Assembly (NCBI GenBank): GCA_016508695.1
Contig: VNKQ01000014.1
Coordinates: forward strand, 1,054,001 to 1,118,000
Length of the DNA: 64,000 nucleotides
Direction: 5' to 3'
DNA from: Hyphodiscus hymeniophilus
Taxonomy: Eukaryota; Ascomycota; Leotiomycetes; Helotiales; Hyphodiscaceae
In this document: positions 10,721-20,774 of the stretch, in pieces
Numbering within the stretch: the stretch's first letter is position 1
Layout of the letters: each line of letters begins with the position of its first letter
The notes under the pieces: generated by a model
Seen by the model: only the letters and a program-made list of their open reading frames with translations
The model's database searches: none
What the model was told of the DNA's origin: nothing
Made by a program: the position numbers and the translations under genes

Positions 10721-12085
10721 ATGCCTATCGATTTCACGCTTTCCGACCAGCAGAATGCTATCCGTGGCATGGCAAGGTCGTTTGCAACCAATGTGCTCTC
10801 CACTGCTTCATCGTCGTACGAGAAGTACCCGACTCAAAGGGAGAGGTTTCAGTCCTTGCGACCATTTTACCGACAAGCGGTCGGAGGTGGCATGATCAAA
10901 GGAATGATACCCCAACAACTCGGCGGAATGGGCGCAGGTGTGTTAGAATCAACACTCCTCGTCGAAGAGATGTACAAGGTCGATAGATCTCTTTCTTTAA
11001 CAATATTCGCGACCGGTCTTGGGCTCTCGCCACTTCTCGTAGGTGGGACTTCCGCCCAGCACGAAGAGTTCTTGAAGCCTTTCCTCAGCGGTGAGGGTGA
11101 GCCGCTGGCCAGCTTAGTCCATTCTGAACCAACAGGTACGGCTAATTGGTTAAAAAAGGGTGCAAAAGGGTTGCAAACTGTAGCGAGAAAGGACGGAGAT
11201 GACTGGATCATTAACGGAGAAAAGGTTTGACATTCCACGTGGAAGAATACCCATGACTGACGCGATTCCAGATGTGGGCATCGAACTGCTGCGGGTGGGA
11301 TGATCGTGGGGCCGACTTGCAGTGCGTAGTATGCAGATACTCGCAAGATGGCAAGGAACAAGATATCTCGGCCGATCCAGCAGATGCCATCATGATACTC
11401 CTGGTGACCCGAGACATCGTTGAGAAAAATCCTCGAAAGTCATATGACGTCCTCAGTCATATGGAGCTCCCAGGTCATACGTCCTCTGCAGGTCCTCATA
11501 TTAAGTTCACAGAATTCCGTGTACCCAGTCACAATCTGCTCGCTGCTCCGGGGAAAGGCGCACCCGTGGTGCTGCAATGCTTTACAGCAACTGCTGCTTT
11601 GGTCGGAGCCATGGCAACCGGTATTATGGCAGCCACTTTCGAAGCTGCTCTCAAATTTGCAAAGTCAGATACCCGTGGAGGGGTACTGCCAATCATAAAC
11701 CACCAAAGCGTCTCAGATCTGTTGATAGACATCAAGATAAAGACAGACACTTCGAGATTCCTGACCTGGAAAGCGGCTCATGCACTCGATAATGGACTCG
11801 GCGGCGAGCTCGCTTTGGAAGCCAAGATTTATTGCTCCGATAGTGCTGTAAAGGTAGTGACAGATGCCATGTCTGCTATCGGAATGTAAGGCTCCCGCGT
11901 CGAGCATGAGACTGGGCTGACATTATAGGTCGTCGTACAACAAGGAGACCGACTTTCCCAGGCTATTGAATGACGCAATGTGCTTGCCACTCTTCGATGG
12001 TGGGAACGTTGGCATTCGTCGACGTGCACTCGAAAATTTATTCCTTGACGAAGGATATAAGCCTTGGGCTTCGACGTTCGAGTGA
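10721..12085 (+). CDS. nitroalkane oxidase (acyl-CoA dehydrogenase-fold flavoenzyme)
   Basis: Flavoenzyme of the acyl-CoA dehydrogenase superfamily that oxidises primary nitroalkanes to aldehydes with release of nitrite and H2O2. Exons 10721-11224, 11272-11885 and 11929-12085 give 424 residues, close to the Fusarium oxysporum enzyme (about 439). N-terminal helical domain, middle beta domain with EPLASLVHSEPTGTANW, and C-terminal helical domain are all present. The catalytic region reads LFDGGNVGIRRR. The Asp and the Arg seven residues later align with Asp402 and Arg409 of the known oxidase (alignment from memory), rather than with the Glu of acyl-CoA dehydrogenases. MWASN retains the flavin-contacting Ser (Ser171 equivalent). 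The Ser276 equivalent appears to be Thr (TATAALVG). Its stop lies 33 bp from the stop of the convergent Zn2Cys6 gene. A generic acyl-CoA dehydrogenase is the less likely alternative. Confidence 0.88.
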
Positions 12086-12118
12086 GTAGCCAGCTTGTTT
12101 CGACCACTATGATGCGGT

Positions 12119-14053
12119 TCAAGTGGCTGGTGACATTGGGTTTCGTGATTGGATTTCATCGGCGATAGCGGCGTCTATCAGCGCAAGATATTGTTCTAAA
12201 CAGGTCAGAAACTGTGTTTATTGGTTTCGAAAACGGGTATGTTACTTACGACCAATATACCATCTTTTTCCGAAGTGGTTTAACGTGCTCTTCATGCTCT
12301 CCATATCCGACTTCCATTCCGGCGCCATGAAACCTTGTCCTGCAAATTGAATATGCAGCATCGCTGCTAAATATACGCAATAGGTTGCCGGTGGTGGAAG
12401 AGCATGTAAGTCAATGAAAGCAAGATCTTTGTGGAACTTTCGGCTAATGTCAATCACCATTCTAGTGGCAGATCTGATTGCCATCGTGGCTCTGAGAGTA
12501 TCATTGTGTAGGTCCATTGCGCCTTGATGACTACTTAACTCCCAGATCCTCTTATGGAGAATGAGAAGGGAACTGATGTTATTAGTCTTGATATTCAGGC
12601 AAACGCAGCGGCTAAGAGGCGACATACCTGAAACAGAGCCCAATAGCTCCGCAGCATTCTTCCCAGCCATTTACAGCTTGATAAAGCAAAGACATCGCTA
12701 GTTTTTGCAGTGAATCATCCAATGACTGGGATTGATTCCAATTAATGAAGTTAGTATATGCTGACCCCGACATGAGTTCTAACGTATCTCCTAACAGCCA
12801 AGAAGCTTCAGCGGTACGACAAAACGGACCGAGGCGCGTAGTCTGTGCAGAAGACCGAAGATGATGTTCGACAAAACGCACTCCAGAAGGAGTGAAAGCT
12901 GCAGGAGGCAGGCTGGAGACTACTTCATCATCCATTGGTAAGTCTAGAGGAAGCCTCCGATGACTCGGCTGTCCTGTCGCGAAATGAACATCCTCTACAG
13001 GCACCCCAAGGTTCATGTATCTAGAACCGGATGAGCTGCAGTCTTCCTACGCAATGGGAGAGGACCTACCTGTCGATGATTACAATTCCCCACCAAAGCC
13101 GGCCCGGCTCTGTATTCTGTATATCTGTATCGCCGGTCTTCCGTTGCGCTCCCATCATCTTGAGTCCAAGCCTTGAACACCCAGCCATGGTGATCTGAGC
13201 AGCTTGTGGCATCCCATGGCACTGTTCATAGATGCAAAGCAGAAGACCACCTTGAACGATCTCAATGGCGGTCTTCCCGGACGACATTTGCATAGAGACA
13301 AGCGATTTGGCTTCGTAGTAAGTGGAGTCTTGCATGTTTCGTCCAGCGTCAGGTGTGCGTATAATTAAGTGCATGCACAAGAGAAGCGTAGCCAACTCAA
13401 CTCTGGGATGGGGGACAAACGTCTCTAGGCGCTTCTCGATTCGCTCTTGAGAAATGATGGGTAGCCAGGTATCAATTGTGCGGAAATAATGATACATCAC
13501 GGAATTGATATCTTCACCATTTGCACCGAGAATCTCTAGGACCTGACCTGCGATGTCGCCTTCAAAACCTACGGCTGGCGACAACTGTGCTCCCGGGGAG
13601 AACGATGCCAGGAAATGAGACGAGGCTTGCAGGTCTGAGATAGAGCGGTTGCTTCCATTAGAGGATCCAGGACTGCTGACCTGTGTCGTCGTAGAAGACT
13701 CCAGCTTGAGAACCGGAGGGCCAGCTCCTCCATAGTCGTAGTCACACTTCAACAAGAGTCTATCAGAGAAATGTCAGCTGGGGGCATGCGGATGGAATCA
13801 TTTTTTTTTTTCGACAGAGAGAGAGCACGCACTTGGAGCACAGGCCACACGACGGAAGGTCCTTGGTGCAGCGTCTCTTGCGGACCTTGCAGTTGTAACA
13901 GACTTGGGGAGCCAGAGCAGGTCTGGTGGTGATCGGGGTGGGCGTCAGTCCCTCCATTGCGTGTACTTGTGCCTTTATCGCCGTGGATTGAATGCGGTTC
14001 CAGCTTCCTTGCGGGGTTGCAGGACTCGCCGGCGCAGTACACATCACGTGCAT
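12119..14053 (-). CDS. Zn2Cys6 transcription factor
   Basis: Nuclear DNA-binding regulator. Five exons, 14053-13833, 13759-13070, 13020-12628, 12572-12250 and 12195-12119, give 567 residues with frame preserved throughout. The binuclear zinc cluster near residues 51-78 spans the first intron: C-x2-C-x6-C-x6-C-x2-C-x6-C, starting CYNCKVRKRRC. A fungal regulator middle homology region follows (GRLWWGIVIIDR, with DLPMDDE typical of the region). The final short exon was chosen because splicing from 12249 to 12196 replaces an early stop with RWYIGQQYLALIDAA, the usual C-terminal helix. It is tail-to-tail with the nitroalkane oxidase and is the likely local regulator of the left gene set, though that is inference. 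Confidence 0.88.
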
Positions 14054-14180
14054 TGGGTAAGAAAAAGAAAATTAGTGGTGAGGGAGATACGAGTAGACGA
14101 GTAGAGTCGGGGCACGGGCAGCACTGCGGCGCGGCTGTCTTGATGGATGGTTGGAGCTTGAGTTGCAGCAGCAGTAGGTA

Positions 14181-14203
14181 GCAGCAGCAGCAGCAGCAGC
14201 AGC
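14181..14203. repeat. (CAG)n trinucleotide microsatellite
   Basis: About seven uninterrupted CAG/AGC units, with a shorter run just upstream near 14165. Located 130 bp upstream of the Zn2Cys6 start codon, so probably in its 5' leader or promoter. Confidence 0.85.
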
Positions 14204-14277
14204 TGTGGGCAGTGAGTGAGTGGGATTTGCCGTCAGCATCAATCAGCACACGCTTCGTATGCAGGCGGCAGGCATTG

Positions 14278-14315
14278 GCAGTGAGCAGTGAGCAGTGAGC
14301 AGTGAGCAGTGAGCA
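14278..14315. repeat. GTGAGCA heptanucleotide tandem repeat
   Basis: Five head-to-tail copies of a 7 bp unit (GCAGTGA phase) in the upstream region of the Zn2Cys6 gene. Confidence 0.85.
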
Positions 14316-15859
14316 CCGAGAAGAGGAGAGTAGGATAACGGCCAGTGGCTGGTGGCTGGTGGTGATGATGTTGGTTGTACGGACTGGTGTCGAGTGACTG
14401 ACTGACTGTCTGACTGTCTTTCAAGTGTCTTAAATCTCAAACCCTCGTGCGCATTTCGGTTTGTGTGTCGAATTACCGAGTGTCTGGACTGCTGCCGTTG
14501 GGTGGTTCACCGGGTTGGAAGAAAGAGGGAGGAAGGATGGTTTTCATGTTGCACAATAATGCACCATGCACTCACACTCTCTCATCCTTTCCCGGGCCCC
14601 CAGTCCTCGCATGGGGGGTGCTTCAATGGCCCCATGCGAGGACCCCCTGCGAGGGACCTCCGTACCCTGCTAGTGTTCCCCCCCTGAGAAAAGCCGGATT
14701 GGCCGATGATTAGTGGGCAGATGCCGCATGCAGCCAGTGGGCCAGTGGGCTGACACCGCCTGATAGTGCTCAGTGCTGCCAGTGGTGGCACTCGAGCACT
14801 TCCCTACAGGCTACAGTGGGCACTGGTGCCAAATCCCACTGGTGTTATGGCCCAGTGGGTCGGTTGCTGCTGGTTGGAGGAGGATGAGAGGCATTGTGGA
14901 GGGACCTCGAGCGCTGGTTATCTAAACCTATTCCGGACTTCGTAGTTCGTACGTCGGGACGAAAGGTACAGACATACGAAGATACTGTACAAGCGATGTT
15001 CCCCAATACCAAACTCGTGGAAGTGGTGGAAAAGTTGTGGGATATTAAAATTGCAAGCCCCTGGTATCCAGGGTACTCGGGTATCCAGGCCCTGGATACA
15101 CCCCCCCCCATGGCACGAGCAATCGCTCTATCAGTCTTCAGGGCTCAAACCCGCCACACAATTATTCCACAGATTATTCCCCAATTCCCACAAACCTCCA
15201 ACCCATGGAGTCTCACAATGACGTCGTGCTACCTGCACCATCTATCCAACTGTTCGGGCACCAGCGAGACTGAGGATGCGCGTCTCGACGCAACACAGAA
15301 CCGGCATGGCCAGCAAGAATTCTCTCTGTCTCGGAGCAGCAATGGTGGGAGGGGGTGCTTGGCTATAGCCTATTCCTAGCAGCATGCTTCATCCATCGTG
15401 GAAACTCTCGTATGGGGTTAGTTGGTTTTTGTTTCACTACTACCGAGATCTTGTTGCGGAGAAGAGATCGGAAATTGTGACGGTGAATTTGCTTTTTCCA
15501 ACCTTGCCAGTCCCCTCGGCGTACCGAGAGGCTAGTGTCTCTATTCTGGAATCTGCACAGCGAAATGTGCTGCGGCTTACAGTAGCACTGAGACATAACG
15601 TCCATCAGTGCCTCGAGTTGAGGGTTCTTGCAAAAGTAGCAGGACTGGAATCATGGAATGGTGGCAGTCAAACTCGTATAACTGCCGCGTCGATGAAGAA
15701 GTTTCTGTCATCTCGTCTACAAGCCTTGCCATTTGCCTTCGGACTTTTGCGAAGAGTAACTACAGCACATATGGCCGTTTGCGTCCAACTTTAGCGGACT
15801 CGCACCTCCGTAGTTCTAGAACCTCCTTCCCTTGGGAATTATCGATGGAGATCTCAGGA

Positions 15860-16907
15860 AGTGGTGTATGCCTTGGGATTAGACCTGTTCCTGCTTCAAA
15901 CAGTGGCCAAAGTTGGCCGAAATCTTCAAGTCGCAGGACTTCCCATAATGGCAACAGCATTGATAGCCGGCTCCTTTTCGAATCTCGACCAAAGTCAAAC
16001 CATCTTGTCTTGATCCAACGAGTCATACACGCTATCGGGAAGGCTAAATAATCTCTCCCCGGTTCCCAACTTTAGTCTTTTTCGACGAGTGGTTTAACCA
16101 GCGAAAAGGGCCTGCGCATGGCAGAATGTGGGCGGGGACTGGAACAGCAGGATTAATCTTCAAGTCGGTAAGGAACTTTCTCCTCGCAGCCTATAGTTCC
16201 CGGGCAGCTCTTTGCGTCTTGGCTGTAGCTTTAATCATTCTTTCCTCAATTCCTGTCCCTCATTTATTCCCTCCGGTTATGCCATTCTATATCACGTGTT
16301 TCTTACCCCCGTGATATAGGCTTGGGTTCATCACGACTTCTGCGTCCTTGTTCTTTATGGCTGGAAACACAATCGAGGTTTTGGGATATTGTATCCCCAC
16401 TCACTATTTTCCAACGTTTTCCCGATATCTAGGCTTGAGTCCATCGCTCGCATTTGCAGATCGCAATCGTGAACGCAAGTGGAGTTCTAAGCACTATCCT
16501 AGCAGGGGTATTGATCGATCGAGTTCAAAATGGCTGCGATAGCTTTATTGACTGTGGGGACCATGGTCACAATTTCCTGTTCCGGGGAATGTCCCCAACG
16601 TTGCCACCGGTGTGCATCTTTAGCACACGTATGGGTTCTTTGCTGGCAGCTCTGTCGGCTCGTCGGAGGCACTGCGAAGACCGTGGAACTGACTGATGAA
16701 CGCGTCGATGTGGGTATGTCAATTGGTTTGCTCTCCGCCGCTGGAAGGGGGATTGGAGCTGTGGTTCCTGGACCTCCAAGCGAGTGGCTGCTCAATGGGG
16801 TTCCATTGCAAGGACAGGCTTGCTCTGCTTGTGGGAGTGGTAGCTTGATTGTTCTTATGGTGTTACGGCAACGGTTGGAAGAGTTAGCTGTCTTGGAAGA
16901 GGATTAG
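15860..16907 (+). pseudogene. decayed MFS monocarboxylate-type transporter
   Basis: Pieces typical of fungal monocarboxylate transporters occur in order but in different plus-strand frames. These are FFDEWFNQRKG followed by MWAGTGTAGLIF (16077-16180), the helix ALCVLAVALIILSSIP, FFMAGNTIEVLGYCIP and YLGLSPSLA (16348-16460), then in another frame IAIVNASGVLSTILAGV and IDRV (from 16467). Later pieces are a cytoplasmic and helix stretch and AAGRGIGAVVPGPPSEWLLNG near 16740-16800. Stops and at least four frame changes separate them, more than introns could explain because the joints cut conserved helices. The portion before 16070 (AGLPIMATALIAGSFSN) is plausibly the N-terminal half. A functional copy would move short-chain acids across the plasma membrane. 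Base composition is ordinary, so decay here is by indels rather than heavy RIP. Confidence 0.7.
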
Positions 16908-17184
16908 GCCGAGTCAAAGGAGAAGGTACGGTTGAAGTATGCTTGACATAAAAGAAGAGGGAATGGGCCGTGGAAAGTGTGCGAGCTCCCAACGAAGCTA
17001 TTCCCGTCCCCATAGAATTGTCAGATCTGCCATGACTTCTGTCTATAGCCAACCGGTTGTCATGTAAGCACATTTCAACGCCCAGTAGCTCCGTGCTTCT
17101 ATGATGTTTTGTACGCCAAATCCAAACCCAGTCGAACCCCTTTAGCCTTTTGATGCAATATAACTGCGACCTTATGTCTCCACC

Positions 17185-17574
17185 TCAAGCAATATCATCG
17201 ATCTCCATCTTCTCGCCGTGGACGTTCTCGGTCTTCTTCGCAGTAGTCTTCGGGGCTTCTAAGATCCAAGATCAACACCGTCCGATGCACCCCGAGGTAT
17301 AGAGCAGCCTACCAGTCATCTCGACCTCTCCCTCTGCCTCCAGACCTTTCTCAATAGCTCTCTGCCTCGCGTGATTCGCAGCCTTCTCAAGCTTCCTCGC
17401 CTTCTTCCCAGAGATGGGTGCTAAGGGGCCACTCGTAGGATGCAGCACGCTGCTCGTTCTCGTGCCTCGCGCATTCTTCGTGACTCCCTTCTGCGCATTG
17501 CGTTTTTGGACTTTTGTTCGATTGGCGATCCGGCGCTGCTTATTTGGCACGTTGGGATTGCCTCTGGAAGGCAT
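17185..17574 (-). CDS. small basic nuclear protein, Alb1-like (ribosome biogenesis)
   Basis: Lys/Arg-rich protein of 111 residues from exons 17574-17313 and 17258-17185 (54 nt intron). The start is the ATG of MPSRGNPNVPNKQRR, since the upstream in-frame extension is not basic or conserved-looking. Features are a basic N-terminus, LHPTSGPLAPISGKKARKLE and an acidic end EKMEIDDIA. This layout resembles the fungal Alb1 family, shuttling factors that act with Arx1 on pre-60S particles. Assignment rests on composition and the SGKKARKLEK motif, not on alignment, so it is moderate. It is divergent from the BAR protein gene at 17816 (about 240 bp shared promoter). Confidence 0.6.
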
Positions 17575-17815
17575 CGTGAGGAAATCTTGTATTATGAAGG
17601 TTTCAGGCGGGATGGAGAAATATGACTTTTCTTTGGCGGGGTTTCTGAAAACAGCCGTTGACGCACAGCCACAAATCGTCGTCAACTTCCAATTCCCGAC
17701 TTTCAACCAACATTGCCTTGTAACTCACAAGCTCGATTCGCTTCTGCAACAGGACAATACTTTCACTGACCTGCATTCCTAATTCTAATACTTTTGTGAG
17801 AGATCAGTCGCCATC

Positions 17816-18894
17816 ATGTCGTGGGCAGGTATGAGATGCTCGAGTTGCATACGTTTGAATAGACGCTGACTGCTGCTTACAGGCTTTAAGAAGAATGTCA
17901 ATCGTGCGACTACGCAAGTTATGATGAAGACTGGTACGCTCAATACCTCTCACCAAGGTCACAGACATCTCTAACTTTCTCAGGTCATGTCGAGAAGACC
18001 AACGACCGAGATTACGAAGTTGAGGAAAGGTATGGACAATGACACGGGGTTATGGGATCTTTCTGATAGCAGCATAGACGGTACCGAACAATGGAGGCAG
18101 CTTCGATGCGATTACAGAAAGAGGCAAAGGGTTACTTGGATTCGCTGAGAGGTTGGTGGTGCCCTGGAAGGTGACTGGATCCCCGCTGACGTGGATAGCG
18201 ATGACTGCTTCTCAGATGCGAATCGCGGAGACCATCGATGCTTTTTACGGAGATGCTGGTGCGAAGGACGGCGTCAGCAGAAGCTACAAACAGGCAGTTG
18301 AGGACTTGGATGCAGAGACCATTAAGGCGCTTGATGGACCATATCGGTATGCTAATTTGATGCCATGCATTGGACACCGCTAATGATGCACAGCACAACT
18401 GTCCTCGAGCCTATCTCCCGATTCTGCGCGTACTTCCCAGATATCAACGAGTGTACGACGCACCAGTCCCGTATTCACTTCCCTGCTGACATAATATAGG
18501 TATCAAGAAGCGCAACCACAAGCTCCTCGACTACGATGCCATGCGCGCAAAAGTTAAGAAGCTAGTCGAGAAGCCAGACAAAGATGTCACCAAGCTCCCC
18601 CGCGCAGAGAAGGAAGCCGAAATGGCCAAAGGGGCATACGAGCAACTCAATGAGCAACTCTTCACCGAACTTCCCCAACTCATCGACCTCCGAGTTCCCT
18701 ATCTCGATCCTTCCTTCGAGGCCTTGGTCAAGATCCAATTACGTTTTTGCGCAGAGGCATACTCGAGAATGGCACAGGTTCAACAATACTTGGATGCGGA
18801 TACCAGAGAGCAATATGCGCAAGGCCATCTGGACAGTCGGGTTGAGGAGGTTTTGCAGGAGATTAGAGAGTTAAGCATAAGTGGAACTGTTTAA
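17816..18894 (+). CDS. RVS161: BAR-domain protein, Rvs161/Hob3 family
   Basis: Membrane-curving amphiphysin-like protein acting in endocytosis and actin patch organisation as a heterodimer with Rvs167. Seven exons (17816-17828, 17883-17933, 17984-18029, 18078-18151, 18199-18346, 18394-18452, 18500-18894) give 261 residues, the expected family length. It starts MSWAGFKKNVNR, the Rvs161 signature, followed by the long coiled-coil BAR region (RYRTMEAASMRLQKEAKGY, ISRFCAYFPDINE, KKRNHKLLDYDAMRAKVKK) through to the C-terminus with no SH3 domain. That absence separates it from Rvs167. The six short introns all have GT-AG ends and keep frame. Highly conserved housekeeping gene. Confidence 0.95.
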
Positions 18895-19233
18895 GGGATA
18901 GATGGAATACCATGGTTGGAGTTAGGCGTGGGAAATAAGCATTGTAATGGACAAGATGGCAAACGAATGAATACAATGGACCCTACCTGCGGACTCTACC
19001 TGTGGCAATAAGGCCTTATGCTGCGCCACATCGGCCGGATGACTCTTCAGCGCTTCAAAATTTATGACAAACCTAGGAACGATGAAGTAGATTCAGATGG
19101 GCTGGAGTTGTCGCAGTTGGAAAATATGAGAGATAAAGGCTAACCTCTTCTCTATCATTCATCCATTTCTCAAAAATGATTTTATATTCAATATCTGTTC
19201 ATCCTGTCGTCCACCCCTGAAGATCAAGCCAAA
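18895..19233. other. intergenic region between RVS161 and peptidyl-tRNA hydrolase genes
   Basis: About 340 bp with terminator of the first gene and promoter of the second (pyrimidine-rich around 19145-19170). No gene seen. Confidence 0.5.
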
Positions 19234-19965
19234 ATGACGCACGACCCCGAAGCTGTCCAGCCAGAAAAAGCATTGCCCTCACAATCACCAAAACCCACCA
19301 GAAAACAAAAACGACAACAGAAACTCTCCGAGGATGCCGATTTCTCTGCAATCGAAATCTTAGAATCCTCAACCCTCACCCTTTCGATTGTTCCCTCAAT
19401 GGCGTCTCCAACCCGCCTCCTCGTCTGCTCAATCGGTAATCCGGCGCCTCTGACCAACACCCTTCATTCCGCCGGACACCTAGTACTCTCCACGCTCGCC
19501 AGTACGTTCTCCTACCCAGCGTTCCAGAAGTCCCGCGCACACGGCAACGGTCTCCTCTCCTCCAGTCCCGAGTTCACGCTCTGGCAGTCGAGCAGCTTCA
19601 TGAACATCTCCGGTGTGGGCGTGGTGGCTGCTTGGAAGCAGTTTGTGAAGGATAATCAACGGGACGGCGGGGACGTGGGGCTGGTGGTTGTGCATGATGA
19701 GCTAGAGTTAAAGGTTGGGGACGTCAGAGTGAAGAGGGGCGCTGCGAGTGCGAAGGGCCATAATGGGCTGAAGAGTATCAACGAGAAGCTGAGGGGGGCG
19801 GATTATACGAGGATTGCGGTGGGGATTGGGAGGCCGGAGAGTAGGGAACCGAATGCGGTCGCGGATTATGTGTTGAGGAAGATGAGTGTGGGGGATAGGG
19901 GGAAGATTGTGGGTTGTGTGGGGAGGGTAGAGGAAGAGCTGAGGAAGCTGGCGGGCACAAGGTGA
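19234..19965 (+). CDS. PTH1: peptidyl-tRNA hydrolase, Pth1 family
   Basis: Releases tRNA from prematurely dropped peptidyl-tRNA; in fungi probably mitochondrial. Single exon, 243 residues. The catalytic core begins near residue 60 with LLVCSIGNPAPLTNTLHSAGH, holding the GNP Asn and the catalytic-type His. It continues with FMNISG, VVHDELELKVGDVRVKRG (conserved HDEL Asp) and AKGHNGLKSI, with the substrate-contacting Asn, and ends with the YTRIAVGIGRP motif. All key residues of the family are visible. About 58 residues precede the core and contain a basic cluster RKQKRQQKLS; this is not an obvious mitochondrial presequence because acidic residues are frequent. An internal start at the Met of MASPTRLL (residue 56) would give a standard-length enzyme. 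Confidence 0.93.
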   Translation: MTHDPEAVQPEKALPSQSPKPTRKQKRQQKLSEDADFSAIEILESSTLTLSIVPSMASPTRLLVCSIGNPAPLTNTLHSAGHLVLSTLASTFSYPAFQKSRAHGNGLLSSSPEFTLWQSSSFMNISGVGVVAAWKQFVKDNQRDGGDVGLVVVHDELELKVGDVRVKRGAASAKGHNGLKSINEKLRGADYTRIAVGIGRPESREPNAVADYVLRKMSVGDRGKIVGCVGRVEEELRKLAGTR

Positions 19966-20774
19966 AGGACTGCTACCAAGCTTTTGACATTGAAGGGATG
20001 ATGCAAAGGAGATTGGAGACTCCAGAGCCCATTCATCAAAGATACATCCGCTGGTGATATACTTGTCTTCAAACGAAGATATCAGTTATCGAGAACGACT
20101 CCAGCAGTCCAGGGCTTCCCTGGACCGGAATCAAAAGTCCACAAAAAGGCTAGAATTCAGGGACAGGCTCACAAATCGCCCAGACTATGCCTTCTGATTT
20201 ACACAGGATATACCCATAGGTTATATACAATGCAGCCGAAGAAGGGTTGTGTTGGGCGAAGGCGAAAGGACTAGCATTTAGATGGTTGCTTGAGAATATT
20301 TAAGAAGGCAGCAATAGACAGAGATACCCAAACATGTACAAAAAATATATAGATTTAAATAGTTAGCGCAGATTTATGCACAGAATAAAGTCCTGCGTGT
20401 TTAATGTATTGAAGTCTGTACTTTTATTAGGAAGTTATTCTGTATACTACTTAAAAGTTCTAGTACTCAGTATTATCTACTTGACCTGATCATTTCTCCT
20501 AAATCGTCTACGGCTTGGACATATCCGGAGGCTTATAGCCATTGTTTATGGAGAATAATCTTGTCGGTTCCCGCCAAAACTCACAAATCTCGGTGTTTGT
20601 CTTAGTAAAAGGGGTTGGGAGTTTTGGATGTTCTTGCAATTTGGATGTTAGTAGCGTTTTAGAATTGTAGGACGTCAGTATTGATCATCTCGTATTACAT
20701 CTTAAATTCCCTATCAGAACGCCGATGCATGCATTTACCCCGAAACCCACAAAGGTAAGAAAGAAGCCAGATCC
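19966..20774. other. AT-rich convergent intergenic region
   Basis: About 800 bp between convergent genes. The section from 20280 to 20480 is strongly AT-rich with runs such as AAAAAATATATAGATTTAAA. No gene or repeat pair was recognised in the window. Confidence 0.45.

Larger units (their letters stand above)
14054..15859. other. long intergenic region with simple repeats upstream of the Zn2Cys6 gene
   Basis: About 1.8 kb. The first part is the 5' region of the regulator, with (CAG)n at about 14181-14203 and GTGAGCA heptamer copies at about 14280-14314. A GC-rich part at 14580-14860 repeats CCAGTGGG-like words. Around 15060-15105 there are clustered TATCCAGG / CCTGGATAC inverted words. No gene is supportable; long frames here lack ATG starts or domain features. 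Confidence 0.5.

Noticed and set aside
14894..15379. 161-codon plus-strand frame
   Set aside because: Begins at a non-ATG codon, contains simple-sequence Pro runs and has no domain; treated as non-coding.
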